NCBI GenBank assembly: GCA_026397915.1 | Contig: JAPLTX010000021.1 | Coordinates: 186,001 to 250,000 of the forward strand | From: Verrucomicrobiota bacterium | GTDB taxonomy: Bacteria; Verrucomicrobiota; Verrucomicrobiia; CAIQCK01 | Reading direction: 5' to 3' | Length of the DNA stretch: 64,000 nt | Shown here: piece by piece, positions 18,789-27,407 of the stretch | How positions within the stretch are numbered: the first letter of the stretch is position 1 | Layout: each line of letters starts with the position of its first letter | Translations under genes and position numbers: made by a program | The notes under the pieces: model-generated | The model's database searches: none | Told to the model about the DNA's origin: nothing | The model's input: the letters and a program-made list of their open reading frames with translations, nothing else

Positions 18789-19370
18789 ATGAAACTGATT
18801 CTCGCCAGCGCTAGTCCGCGACGAACCGAACTGCTGAAGTCACTCGGCTTGCAGTTCGATGTCATGCCGACCGGCGTGGCCGAACGCGACGAGCACCCGA
18901 CCAGCTTCCATGACCTTGCCATCCATAACGCCCAAGTCAAAGCCCACGACGTGGCTGTGAGGCATCCCGACGCGCTGGTCCTTGGCGCGGACACTATCGT
19001 TGTGCTCGGCAACGAAGTCTTCGGCAAACCGAGCGACCTCGACGACGCGCGGCGCATGTTGCGGAGTCTCTCCGGCCAGGGTCATTCCGTCATCACCGGC
19101 GTCTGTCTCATCTGCCGCGCCGAGAACCGCGAACGGGTGTTTACCGTCGAAACACGGGTCCGGTTCCGCGAGCTTGCCGAGGCCGACATCGAGCAATACC
19201 TCGACGCCGTGGACGTGCTCGACAAGGCCGGGGCTTACGCGATCCAGGAAGGGCCGCCCATCGTCGCCGGCATTGAAGGCAGCTACTCCAACGTCATCGG
19301 CCTGCCGCTGGAGCGGCTGGCGGCCGAATTGTGCGAGTTTGGCATCGCCGCCGGGTCTGAGCGGCATTGA
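18789..19370 (+). CDS. maf: Maf-family nucleotide pyrophosphatase
   Basis: 193 aa, the usual family length. The N-terminal signature LASASPRRTELLKSLGL (residues 4-20) contains the S-x-R-R phosphate-binding motif. GADTIVVL (around residue 66) and KPSDLDDARRMLRSLSGQ carry the catalytic acidic and lysine residues, and GAYAIQEGP is also conserved. Maf proteins hydrolyse dTTP/UTP or modified nucleotides and act in house-cleaning. It is followed 99 bp later by hflX in the same direction. Confidence 0.94.
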   Translation: MKLILASASPRRTELLKSLGLQFDVMPTGVAERDEHPTSFHDLAIHNAQVKAHDVAVRHPDALVLGADTIVVLGNEVFGKPSDLDDARRMLRSLSGQGHSVITGVCLICRAENRERVFTVETRVRFRELAEADIEQYLDAVDVLDKAGAYAIQEGPPIVAGIEGSYSNVIGLPLERLAAELCEFGIAAGSERH

Positions 19371-19469
19371 CCTCTCGTAACCGCAACGGTAGTTTGGTTT
19401 GTCAGGAGATTTACGACGACGAGAAAGCTGATTGATACAACGACGCAGCTCCAAGAGCGCGTCCTGCTG

Positions 19470-20723
19470 GTGGAGTTGGAACGCCACGGCCGGGATCGCT
19501 GGCAGGCGTCCGACAGCCTCGATGAACTGGCCGAGTTGGCCCGCTCAGCCGGCGCGGTGATCGTGGACCGCGCCACGCAAAAGCTCACCAACCCGACTCC
19601 TGCGCATTTCATCGGACGCGGCAAGGCGGAGGAGTTGGCCGCGAAATACGTCACCGGCGTTTCCGAGGCGGAGCGTGTCACATCGGTCATCTTCGACGAC
19701 GATCTTTCACCCGCACAGGCGGGCAACTTGCAGGAGATCTTCGGTTGCAAAGTCCTCGACCGCACCGAACTGATCCTCGACATCTTTGCCCAGCGGGCGC
19801 GAACTCGCGAGGGCAAGCTCCAGATCGAATTGGCCCAACTTCAATACATGCTCCCGCGCCTGACCCGGCTCTGGACCCACCTCTCGCGCCAATACGGCGG
19901 CATTGGCTCGCGCGGCCCCGGCGAGACGCAGTTGGAGGTGGATCGCCGCCGCATTGAGGAGCGCATCCGGCGCCTCCGGGCCGAGATCGCCGAGGTCCGC
20001 AAGCATCGCGCCGTCATGCGCAGTGGGCGGCGCCGGCACGAGTGGCCCATCGTCGCCATTATTGGCTACACCAACGCTGGCAAGAGCACGCTGCTGAACG
20101 CGCTCACCGACGCCCACGTCGTCGCCGAGAACAAACTGTTCGCCACGCTCGATCCGACCACGCGCCGGCTGCGGCTCGCCAACAACCGCAACGTCCTGCT
20201 TACTGATACGGTCGGCTTTCTGCGTCGGTTGCCGCACCACCTCGTGGACAGTTTCTACGCCACGCTCGAAGAAGTCGTCGAAGCCGACGTGCTCATTCAC
20301 GTCGTGGACGCCAGCCATCCACAGGTGCTCGACCAGATCGCGGCGGTCAACCAAGTGCTCCACGAGTTGAAGGCGGGGGAGAAATCCACCTTGACCGCGC
20401 TGAACAAGATGGACCGTGTCGAGAACCGGACGCTGCTCGACCGGTTGGGCCGTGACACGCCCAACGCCGTCGCCATCAGCGCGTTGAAGAAAACGGGCTT
20501 CGACATGCTGCTGAGCGAGTTAAGCATCCTGCTCACGCCCAGACACGAGTTTGTGCGGCTCGCCATTCCCGCCAGCCAGACCGCGCTGGTCGCGCGGATT
20601 CATCGCGATGGCCAGGTGTTGCAGAAGAAATTTGTGGGCGGTCGTTGCGAACTCGACGCGAAGGTCCCGCCGAGCATGCTGGCCGAGCTGCAACCCTACC
20701 GGCGCGACGACGCGAACGTATAG
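19470..20723 (+). CDS. hflX: GTPase HflX
   Basis: 417 aa as drawn from the GTG at 19470. Residues to about 180 form the HflX N-terminal domain with glycine-rich GIGSRGPGETQLEVDRR. The G domain follows with P-loop GYTNAGKSTLLNAL, switch DTVGFLRRLPHHLVDSF and LNKMD. HflX binds the 50S subunit and rescues or splits stalled ribosomes. The true start is unclear: in-frame codons upstream (19422-19469) read RKLIDTTTQLQERVLLV, which looks like genuine HflX N-terminus. A ribosome site (AGGAG at 19404-19408) lies ahead of an ACG-ACG-ACG run at 19413-19421, so a non-standard start is possible. Confidence 0.94.
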   Translation: MELERHGRDRWQASDSLDELAELARSAGAVIVDRATQKLTNPTPAHFIGRGKAEELAAKYVTGVSEAERVTSVIFDDDLSPAQAGNLQEIFGCKVLDRTELILDIFAQRARTREGKLQIELAQLQYMLPRLTRLWTHLSRQYGGIGSRGPGETQLEVDRRRIEERIRRLRAEIAEVRKHRAVMRSGRRRHEWPIVAIIGYTNAGKSTLLNALTDAHVVAENKLFATLDPTTRRLRLANNRNVLLTDTVGFLRRLPHHLVDSFYATLEEVVEADVLIHVVDASHPQVLDQIAAVNQVLHELKAGEKSTLTALNKMDRVENRTLLDRLGRDTPNAVAISALKKTGFDMLLSELSILLTPRHEFVRLAIPASQTALVARIHRDGQVLQKKFVGGRCELDAKVPPSMLAELQPYRRDDANV

Positions 20724-20736
20724 CCTTGCAAACAGC

Positions 20737-21768
20737 TTACCACTGGATGACGCAGGAGGCCCAGGTGAAGCCTGCGCCAAAAGCCACCATCAGCACCAGA
20801 TCGCCGCTCTTGACGCGACCGGCGTGAGCGGCTTCGTCGAGAGCGATGGGCACGCTCGCGGCCGAGGTGTTGCCATAGCGGTCGAGGTTGACGTAGATGC
20901 GGTCGGCCGGCACTTCAATGCGCCTGGCCAGCGCGTCTATGATGCGGAGGTTGGCTTGGTGCGGAATTACCAGCGCGATGTCGGCGCCGGTGAGTTGGCA
21001 GCGCGCCAGTGCCTCGGTTGCGGCAGAGTTCATCGCGTGGACGGCTTGCTTGAAAACTTCTTTTCCAGCCATCTGAAGGAAGTGCAATCGCGCGTCCACC
21101 GATTTGTGAGTCGCCGGGTGGCGGGAGCCGCCGCCGGGCATCTTGAGCAAATCGCCATGCGCGCCGTTGGCGCCCATGCAGGTGGTGAGAATGCCGTGGT
21201 TGGCGTCGCCGCGGCTGCGCAGGATGGCCGCGCCGGCGCCGTCGCCGAAGAGCACGCAGGTGTTGCGGTCGGCCATGTCAATGACCGAGGAAAGTTTTTC
21301 CGCGCCGATGACTAGGACGGTATTGTAGGTGTGCGCGGCGACAAACTGCTGGCCGACCTCCAGCGCGTAGAGGAACCCCGAGCAGGCGGCCTCCAAGTCA
21401 AAGCACGCGGCGCGCCTGGCGCCGATCTTGTTCTGCACGAGACAGGCGGTGGACGGAAACGGCATGTCCGGCGTGATGGTGGCGACGATGATGAGGTCTA
21501 TTTCTTCCGGCTTCACGCCGGCCTGGGCCATGGCGCGGCGAGCGGCCTCGGCGCCCATGTCGGAGGTGTATTCTTTTTCGCCAGCAAACCGGCGCTCGCG
21601 GATGCCGGTGCGGGTGCGAATCCACTCGTCGGTGGTTTCGAGTTCTTTGCGTGCCTCGAATTCCGCGTTGGCGACAACACGCTCGGGCACGTAGCTGCCG
21701 GTGCCGATGATGGAGACGGTTCTAGGCGGCAGTTGCGGGCGCGGGCTGCGCGGGGTGTTCTTTTTCAT
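20737..21768 (-). CDS. fabH: 3-oxoacyl-ACP synthase III (FabH)
   Basis: 343 aa. The catalytic triad is visible: Cys129 in LEAACSGFLYAL, His270 in VIPHQANLRII and Asn300 in RYGNTSAASVP. The N-terminal block SIIGTGSYVPERVV and the dimer region DEWIRTRTGI are also canonical. It condenses acetyl- or branched acyl-CoA with malonyl-ACP to start fatty acid synthesis. Its first 47 bases overlap the end of plsX in another frame, so expression is coupled. No alternative downstream start exists before the conserved region, which makes the overlap real. Confidence 0.96.
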   Translation of the reverse strand: MKKNTPRSPRPQLPPRTVSIIGTGSYVPERVVANAEFEARKELETTDEWIRTRTGIRERRFAGEKEYTSDMGAEAARRAMAQAGVKPEEIDLIIVATITPDMPFPSTACLVQNKIGARRAACFDLEAACSGFLYALEVGQQFVAAHTYNTVLVIGAEKLSSVIDMADRNTCVLFGDGAGAAILRSRGDANHGILTTCMGANGAHGDLLKMPGGGSRHPATHKSVDARLHFLQMAGKEVFKQAVHAMNSAATEALARCQLTGADIALVIPHQANLRIIDALARRIEVPADRIYVNLDRYGNTSAASVPIALDEAAHAGRVKSGDLVLMVAFGAGFTWASCVIQW

Positions 21769-22762
21769 GTGTCAAACGGATTTCTTCGATGATGAGCGTG
21801 TTGACCTGGCGCGTGATGGCGTCGGCCGCGATGCGAAGGGCGGAACAAATGGCGTTGGCGCTGGCTTTGCCGTGGGCCTTGATGCAAATGCCGTTGGCGC
21901 CGAGCAGGATGGCGCCGCCGTATTCGTCAGGATTGGCTTTTTTCTTGAGGTCCCTGAAGGCTGCCGTCGCCAGCCATGCGCCGAACTTGCGCAGCGGGTT
22001 TCGCGAAAGCTCTTCCTTCATCCAGTCATGAACCAGCCGCGACGTGGCTTCGCAGCTTTTGAGCACGGCGTTGCCGGTAAAGCCGTCGGTGACGATCACG
22101 TCCACTTTGTCGGCGAACATGTCGTGGCCTTCGATGTTCCCGACGAAATTCACCGGACTGTCTTTCAACAACTGGTGGGCTTCCAGAGTCAGTTCGTTGC
22201 CTTTCATTTCCTCGGTGCCGATGGAGAAGAGGCCGATGCGTGGATTGGGAACGCCGAGAATCTGCCGCGCGTAAATCTCGCCCATGACGCCGTAGTCGCA
22301 GAGATGCCGCGGCCGGGCGTCCGCATTAGCGCCGAGATCGAGGATCAGGAACTTGCCGTGCCGCGATGGCATGACCGTCGCCAAACCGGGCCGATCCACG
22401 CCCGGCAGGGTGCGCAGTTTGATCAGCGCCGCCGCCATAAACGCGCCGGTATTGCCCGGCGAGAGCACGGCGTCGGCCTTGCCGTCCCTGACCATGTCCA
22501 CCGCGCGGCTGAGCGAGGAATCCCGCTTGCGGCGGATGGCCTCGACGGCCTTGTCCTCCATCGTTACGATTTCGGAGGCGTGGACAATGCTGAGGCGCGA
22601 GCGGTCGTGCGGCAGATCCGCTAGTTTTGCGCTGAGTTCCTTCTCGATGCCGACGAGGAAGATGTGCTCGATCTGCGGATAAAGCGCCAGCGCCGTTGCA
22701 GCAGCCTCCACGACAGGCTGCGGCCCGTGGTCTCCCCCCATGGCATCAACAGCGATCTTCAA
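21722..22762 (-). CDS. plsX: Phosphate acyltransferase PlsX
   Basis: 346 aa from a TTG start; the conserved N-terminus KIAVDAMGGDHGPQPVVEA begins immediately, so the rare start is well supported. Further family blocks are LSPGNTGAFMAAALIKL, GANADARPRHL and IVTDGFTGNAVLKSCE. PlsX makes acyl-phosphate from acyl-ACP for phospholipid synthesis at the membrane. It lies between rpmF (36 bp upstream) and fabH (47-bp overlap), the classic arrangement. The TTG start may hold its translation below that of neighbours. Confidence 0.95.
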   Translation of the reverse strand: MKIAVDAMGGDHGPQPVVEAAATALALYPQIEHIFLVGIEKELSAKLADLPHDRSRLSIVHASEIVTMEDKAVEAIRRKRDSSLSRAVDMVRDGKADAVLSPGNTGAFMAAALIKLRTLPGVDRPGLATVMPSRHGKFLILDLGANADARPRHLCDYGVMGEIYARQILGVPNPRIGLFSIGTEEMKGNELTLEAHQLLKDSPVNFVGNIEGHDMFADKVDVIVTDGFTGNAVLKSCEATSRLVHDWMKEELSRNPLRKFGAWLATAAFRDLKKKANPDEYGGAILLGANGICIKAHGKASANAICSALRIAADAITRQVNTLIIEEIRLTHEKEHPAQPAPATAA

Positions 22763-22798
22763 GGTCGAAAACGGCGGACCGCCTGAACCTCGCGGACG

Positions 22799-22984
22799 CT
22801 AGGCGCCCGCCTTGATGGTGACGACCTGGCGGCCTTTGTAGTAGCCGCAACTAGGGCACACACGGTGAGGCTGTGCGCTGCTGCCGCACTGCGGACACTT
22901 GCCCGTTTGCGGAGCGCGCCAACTGTTGGCCTTGCGCCGGCTGCGCTGCCGGCTCTTGGACATTTTACGTTTTGGGGTGCCCAT
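22799..22984 (-). CDS. rpmF: 50S ribosomal protein L32
   Basis: 61 aa from the ATG at 22984. Basic N-terminus (GTPKRKMSKSRQRSRRKANSW) followed by a zinc ribbon with two CxxC pairs: CPQCG and CPSCGYYKGR. This is the zinc-binding (C+) form of L32. The gene sits 7 bp after the yceD stop and 36 bp before plsX. The longer frame beginning at 23056 is not used. Confidence 0.96.
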   Translation of the reverse strand: MGTPKRKMSKSRQRSRRKANSWRAPQTGKCPQCGSSAQPHRVCPSCGYYKGRQVVTIKAGA

Positions 22985-22991
22985 ATTACTT

Positions 22992-23495
22992 CTACTTTCT
23001 TGCGATTTTAATACGATCGAGCGCGCTCCAAGGCGTTCCCGTGCTGCCGGCGTCAACTCCCTTGGAGTCGGGGCCGGCCGCCCGTTTCGCGCACGAACAA
23101 GTTCTTTCGTTTAGGTCCTGTCCGCAGACGGGGCACAAGCCCCTGCAATCTTTGCTGCACAACGGGTGCTGCGGAAGAGCGAGCAAAATATCTTCCCGGA
23201 GATTCTCCGTCAAGTCCGCGAAATCCTCCGTTGACGTTATTTCCCGATGCACCACGAAGTCCCGCACCTCCACCGCCTGCTTGGAATCCTTCAGACAACG
23301 CACGCAGGTGACGCCCACATGAGTCCAAACCCGGCCCGTTACCACCAGCGCGTGGCCCAGCACCTGCCCGTGCAACCGGTAGCCGACCGGCGATTCGAAG
23401 CGATACTCCGGATCACTGACATCCAGAATCTCAACCGGATCCTCGCCCTCGAAATCACGCCCTTCGTCGGGAAAATTTCTCAGATTGATTTTCAT
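22992..23495 (-). CDS. yceD: YceD-family protein (DUF177)
   Basis: 167 aa. The CVRCLK motif near residue 70 and the acidic segment before LCSKDCRGLCPVCGQDLN (about residues 120-140), then CSC, are diagnostic of DUF177. YceD is linked to 23S rRNA or L32 accumulation and nearly always precedes rpmF, as here. Its start codon overlaps the coaD stop by 4 bp, so the two are coupled. Confidence 0.93.
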   Translation of the reverse strand: MKINLRNFPDEGRDFEGEDPVEILDVSDPEYRFESPVGYRLHGQVLGHALVVTGRVWTHVGVTCVRCLKDSKQAVEVRDFVVHREITSTEDFADLTENLREDILLALPQHPLCSKDCRGLCPVCGQDLNERTCSCAKRAAGPDSKGVDAGSTGTPWSALDRIKIARK

Positions 23496-23986
23496 CTTCG
23501 GCCTCCTTTCCCTAGGCGGCGTTGCAGCGCCACCTCGACAAATGGCGGCACGAACCCTTTCGCGCTGCCGCCCAGCCGGACGATTTCCTTGATCATCCTC
23601 GAACTCAAATATGCGTAACTGTCCTTCGGCATCAAAAACACCGTTTCCACCCGCGGTTCCAGGCTGCGGTTCATCAGCGCCATCTGGAACTCAAACTCAA
23701 AGTCGCTGACCGCCCGCAGCCCGCGCACCACCGCGACGGCGCCTTTCTGGCGGGCGTAATCCACCAGCAGATTGTCGAAGCTGTCCACGGAGACGTTCGG
23801 CATGTGTCCAACCGAGCGCCGCAGCATCTCGCGCCGTTCCTTGACGGTGAACAGCGGTTCCTTGCCGATGTTGACAGCGACGGCAACAATGACCTCGTCA
23901 AAAAGCCGTATCGCACGATCAACCACGTCGAGGTGGCCGTTCGTGATGGGATCGAAGCTGCCTGGATAGATGGCACGCCTTTTCAT
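23492..23986 (-). CDS. coaD: Phosphopantetheine adenylyltransferase
   Basis: 164 aa from the ATG at 23986 (a GTG two codons upstream is also possible). The nucleotidyltransferase motif YPGSFDPITNGHLDVVDR has the T/N-x-G-H signature. RGLRAVSDFEFEFQMALMNR and the SSRMIKEI block are also canonical. It makes dephospho-CoA from 4'-phosphopantetheine and ATP, the fourth step of coenzyme A synthesis. It is the first gene of the coaD-yceD-rpmF-plsX-fabH run. Confidence 0.96.
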   Translation of the reverse strand: MKRRAIYPGSFDPITNGHLDVVDRAIRLFDEVIVAVAVNIGKEPLFTVKERREMLRRSVGHMPNVSVDSFDNLLVDYARQKGAVAVVRGLRAVSDFEFEFQMALMNRSLEPRVETVFLMPKDSYAYLSSRMIKEIVRLGGSAKGFVPPFVEVALQRRLGKGGRR

Positions 23987-24056
23987 CGCCACATCAGCAT
24001 AATCGCGCCGCGCCGGGTTCGCAAGAAAACATCCGCCTCCGTTGCCCGCGTCATGT

Positions 24057-24932
24057 TCAGCGCGAACGTTTCGGCGGGATTGTGAGCACTGTGCCGGGCA
24101 TCAAGCGGTCTTTGTCGGGAATGGCCGATCGGTTGGCGCGGTAGATATGAGTCCACAAGTTGCGGTCGCCGTAATACTTCAGGGCGATGTTCGCAAGCGT
24201 GTCGCCCGCCTTGGCCTTGTAGGTGGTTGTTTTCTTCGGATTGATCGGCGGAGACGACGTTCCTGCGGGTGGCTGCTGCTGAACCGATGTCGTGGGGTTC
24301 GACGGCGCGACGGGGAGTCTGGCGTTTGCGGCGGGCGGCAGCGGGGCGACGGGGGGCGCAGACGCCACCACGGCCGCGTTTGTTGAGGCGCTGGCGATAT
24401 TCGACTCCAATGGCGGCGGTGGCGGCGCGGCAGCGGCGACCTGCGGCTGGTTTGCCAACCTCATCTGGGCTTCGGTCAATTGCTGACGCAGCTTGTCCAT
24501 CTCGTCCTGGAGCGCGCGGTTTTTTTGCAACAGGTCGTTCATCTCACCGGCGTTCTCCAGCGGCGAGTTGGGCATCGAGGCGATCAGACTGCGCTTGGCG
24601 CGCTCAATGAAGACGTTCGCCATCTTCCCGCGTTCTGGGTCCGCGTTCAGCTTGACGAAGCGTTGATAGTGGTAAATCGCGCTGGCGAGGTCCTTGAGCT
24701 GCTGCTCGTCGAGGATTGCGACCGCCCAGTGGATCGCCGCCGATTCCGGGTTGAGTTTGAGCGCCTGCTCGTAACACTCAGCCGCCTCGGTGTAATTGCG
24801 CCGTTGCTTCTCCGCCTCCGCCTTCTTCAGCCAGGGGTTCTTGTCGTCGTTGATAAAACCTGTCGTGGCCGGTTCGGTGCACGCCGTCACGGCGAGCACC
24901 AGCACGACCAGCATCAAAACAATCCGTTCCAT
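24057..24932 (-). CDS. Lipoprotein with TPR, coiled coil and C-terminal LysM domain
   Basis: 291 aa. A lipoprotein signal (LVVLVLAVTAC, lipidated Cys18) is followed by TPR-like helices (KAEAEKQRRNYTEAAECYEQ; AIHWAVAILDEQQ) to about residue 100, a coiled coil (LLQKNRALQDEMDKLRQQL, about 130-155), a Pro/Ala-rich linker and a LysM domain at about residues 236-288 (YKAKAGDTLANIALKYYGD ... MPGTVLTIP). LysM binds peptidoglycan, so the protein probably anchors the envelope or acts in cell-wall assembly. The neighbour coaD starts 70 bp downstream on the same strand. Confidence 0.87.
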   Translation of the reverse strand: MERIVLMLVVLVLAVTACTEPATTGFINDDKNPWLKKAEAEKQRRNYTEAAECYEQALKLNPESAAIHWAVAILDEQQLKDLASAIYHYQRFVKLNADPERGKMANVFIERAKRSLIASMPNSPLENAGEMNDLLQKNRALQDEMDKLRQQLTEAQMRLANQPQVAAAAPPPPPLESNIASASTNAAVVASAPPVAPLPPAANARLPVAPSNPTTSVQQQPPAGTSSPPINPKKTTTYKAKAGDTLANIALKYYGDRNLWTHIYRANRSAIPDKDRLMPGTVLTIPPKRSR

Positions 24933-25006
24933 AAGGGCGGCATGATAACACCGGCAACCGGAAACTCAAGCGCACCGATGCCACACCGATGTGGTAGAAT
25001 CCTGCC

Positions 25007-25747
25007 GTGCGATTGGTTCTCGAAATTGAAAACGGTTCACGTGTCGGCGCGGATGAGGCGTTCGCTTTGGCGGCAAAGCTGAAACTGCGCGGCGTGTTGC
25101 TGCCGCTGCCGGCGCTTGCAACGGAGCCGGGGGAACTAACGGAGGCGGATACCGTCCGTCTGCGGCAGGCGGCGTCGGACGCCGGCGTGACAATCGCGGG
25201 GTTGACCGGCGTGATGGCGGGCGCGGCACACCGGCTGGCCGGCGGCGACACGTCGCGCGCGGCGGCTCTGGCGCGGCTACAAACGACGGTCCGGCTTTGC
25301 ACAGAACTGGGCGCGCGGCTGATGTGTTTTGAGCTGCCCGCGTGGGAGACGTTGCGTGGCAGGCTGCGGCCCGAGCAAGCCAGAATGCTCGCGGCCGAAG
25401 TGCTGCGCCGTTGCGGACCGCTGGCGGAGTCGCGGCGCGTGACGCTCTGCGTGAGCGGCGGCGAAGCCGCACCGGCGGAGAAGTTTGTGCGAAAGATGGA
25501 CCACCCGAACGTCCGCCTCGCGTGCGACGGCGCGGCGCTGAAGCAGTTGGCGCAACCGATTCGCGATGTGCGCCTCGTGCGCGCACGACCTGGCGACAAT
25601 CCAAAACTGCTGGGCAGGTTGCTCAGCGTGCTCGGCTACGATCACTGGCTGTCGTTGCGGTTCGGCGACGACGAAACCAACGTGGCGGCTGCGCAAATGT
25701 GGCTGAAAGAATTCCGTTCTGCCGGGGGCCTTGCGGCTCGAGAGTGA
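25007..25747 (+). CDS. Sugar isomerase/epimerase-like TIM-barrel protein
   Basis: 246 aa from a GTG start. The alternating pattern of beta-alpha units (KLRGVLLPLPAL; GVTIAGLTGVMAG; LGARLMCFELPAW; VTLCVSGGEAAP; VRLACDGAALKQL; DVRLVRARPGDN) is that of the AP-endonuclease-2/xylose-isomerase-like family. It is short and lacks several usual metal-ligand residues (for instance the expected E in the VLCLE-type strand is replaced by CVSGGE), so activity is doubtful. It converges on a Gfo/Idh/MocA oxidoreductase; such pairs often cooperate in keto-sugar metabolism. Confidence 0.6.
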   Translation: MRLVLEIENGSRVGADEAFALAAKLKLRGVLLPLPALATEPGELTEADTVRLRQAASDAGVTIAGLTGVMAGAAHRLAGGDTSRAAALARLQTTVRLCTELGARLMCFELPAWETLRGRLRPEQARMLAAEVLRRCGPLAESRRVTLCVSGGEAAPAEKFVRKMDHPNVRLACDGAALKQLAQPIRDVRLVRARPGDNPKLLGRLLSVLGYDHWLSLRFGDDETNVAAAQMWLKEFRSAGGLAARE

Positions 25748-25781
25748 CGCAATCGTCGCCGCTCCCGAACTGCTTTCCACC

Positions 25782-27221
25782 TCAGAGCGACCAGCCTTGG
25801 CGGTATTCGCGGTGCAAGAGCTTGTTGGCTTCCTTGTCGTTGGTGACCTTCATGGCCGGGCCGTCCCAGAGCAGTTTCTTGCCCGCGCGCAACGCGACGT
25901 TAGCAAGCAAGGGAGTTTCCGAGAGAACGCCGGCGTGGTCAACAAAGTTGGCTCCCGGCGCCGGCCCGCCACGGCAAGCGTCCACAAACTCCTTGTAGTG
26001 TCCCGGCGAGCGCGGCAGCGTCTTCGGCGGACGGCCGTAGGCTTTCTGTTTTGATTCGGGGAAGATCCGGTGGCCGAAGATCTTGCCCTTCTCGCCGATA
26101 TACATCACTCCATAGCTCCGGCGTTCGGATGGCGTTTCCTCCGGCGAGGGTGGCAGCAAGCCGCCGTCATACCAACTCAACTTCACCGGCGGCCGGTCGC
26201 CGCGGGCGGGAAAATCAAATCGCGCGATCACGCCCATCGGATAGACCTCCGGATACATTTTCGTCGAGCTGGCTTCGACGCTGATCGGATGCCGCAGGTC
26301 GAGCGCTTTGAACACGGTGGAAAGCAGGTGGCAGCCCATATCACCGAGCAGGCCGGTGCCGAATTCCCACCAGTTCCGCCACACCCACGGATGATACAAG
26401 GGATGGTAGGGCCGCTTCGGGGCCGGGCCGAGCCAGAGATTCCAGTCCAACCCCTCCGGCACCGGTGGCGTGTCCGTCGGGCGGTCCTGCAACGCTGGGT
26501 AACTCCAGAATCGCGGACCCCAGCCGACCTGAACTTCATGCACCGGCCCGATCGCGCCATCCGCGATCATCTCGCGCGTCACACGGTCTTGCTCCGTTGC
26601 CTGGCCTTGGTTGCCCAACTGCGTCGCCACGCCTGCCCGCTTGGCTTCTTCCGCAACCGCCCGCGCCTCGGCCACCGACCACGTCAGCGGCTTCTCGCAA
26701 TAAACGTGCTTCTTTTTCTTCAGCGCCGCCATCGCGATGACCGCGTGTGTGTGGTCCGGCGTGGCGATCACCACCGCGTCCACGTCCTCCTTCGCCAGCA
26801 ACTCGCGATAATCCGCGTAGGCTTTGCAGCCGCGATACTGGCCGGACGGCCGCTGCTTCCCGTAAAACTCATCCACCGCGCGGCGCGCCGGCTCACGGCC
26901 ACCAGTCTTGCCCTCCTTGCCTTGCCCCCAGTTCCACGAAAGGAACCCGGCGCTCTCGCGGTCCACGTCGCAGACGGCGACAACCTGCACCTCGTTGAAG
27001 TCGAGGAAGTTCATCATATCTATCGTGCCTTGGCCGCCCACGCCGATGCAGGCGAGCGTGGTCTTCTGGCTGGGCGCGACCTGGCCCGGCCCGCCGAGCA
27101 CGTGGCGCGGCACGATCGTCAACGCCGCCACGGCCGCGGTCTTGCTGAGGAACTTCCGCCTCGACATCTCAGATCCGTTGCGGGCGGGCGTGTTCGTTGT
27201 TGGAAAATCAGTCTTGTTCAT
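25782..27221 (-). CDS. Tat-exported Gfo/Idh/MocA-family oxidoreductase
   Basis: 479 aa. A Tat signal (MSRRKFLSKTAAVAALTIVP) begins at residue 19, so the start may be ATG 27221 or the internal ATG. The Rossmann part has GVGGQGTIDMM, then ATPDHTHAVIAMAALKKKKH and the EKPLTW motif carrying the catalytic lysine. A C-terminal alpha/beta domain follows (YHPWVWRNWWEFGTGLLGD). This exported family oxidises sugars, inositols or amino-sugar glycosides with a tightly bound NAD(P). It is the second domain type in this window, a paralog being at 54467. Confidence 0.9.
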   Translation of the reverse strand: MNKTDFPTTNTPARNGSEMSRRKFLSKTAAVAALTIVPRHVLGGPGQVAPSQKTTLACIGVGGQGTIDMMNFLDFNEVQVVAVCDVDRESAGFLSWNWGQGKEGKTGGREPARRAVDEFYGKQRPSGQYRGCKAYADYRELLAKEDVDAVVIATPDHTHAVIAMAALKKKKHVYCEKPLTWSVAEARAVAEEAKRAGVATQLGNQGQATEQDRVTREMIADGAIGPVHEVQVGWGPRFWSYPALQDRPTDTPPVPEGLDWNLWLGPAPKRPYHPLYHPWVWRNWWEFGTGLLGDMGCHLLSTVFKALDLRHPISVEASSTKMYPEVYPMGVIARFDFPARGDRPPVKLSWYDGGLLPPSPEETPSERRSYGVMYIGEKGKIFGHRIFPESKQKAYGRPPKTLPRSPGHYKEFVDACRGGPAPGANFVDHAGVLSETPLLANVALRAGKKLLWDGPAMKVTNDKEANKLLHREYRQGWSL

Positions 27222-27407
27222 GGTTGTTTCTCCGTGCTGTCAAACCGACAACTGCAATCATTGTCATGCCGTCGAGCCTGGTCGGCGGCGTTGTTTCTTC
27301 GCAAAAGCTCTCGCCCGCATCTGCCGGAGCTGTTCGGTTTCCTCCGGTGCAAGGTTGAAAACTGATCCGGTCGCGGAGGGCGGCTTGCCCGCGCATCCGG
27401 CGCGGCG

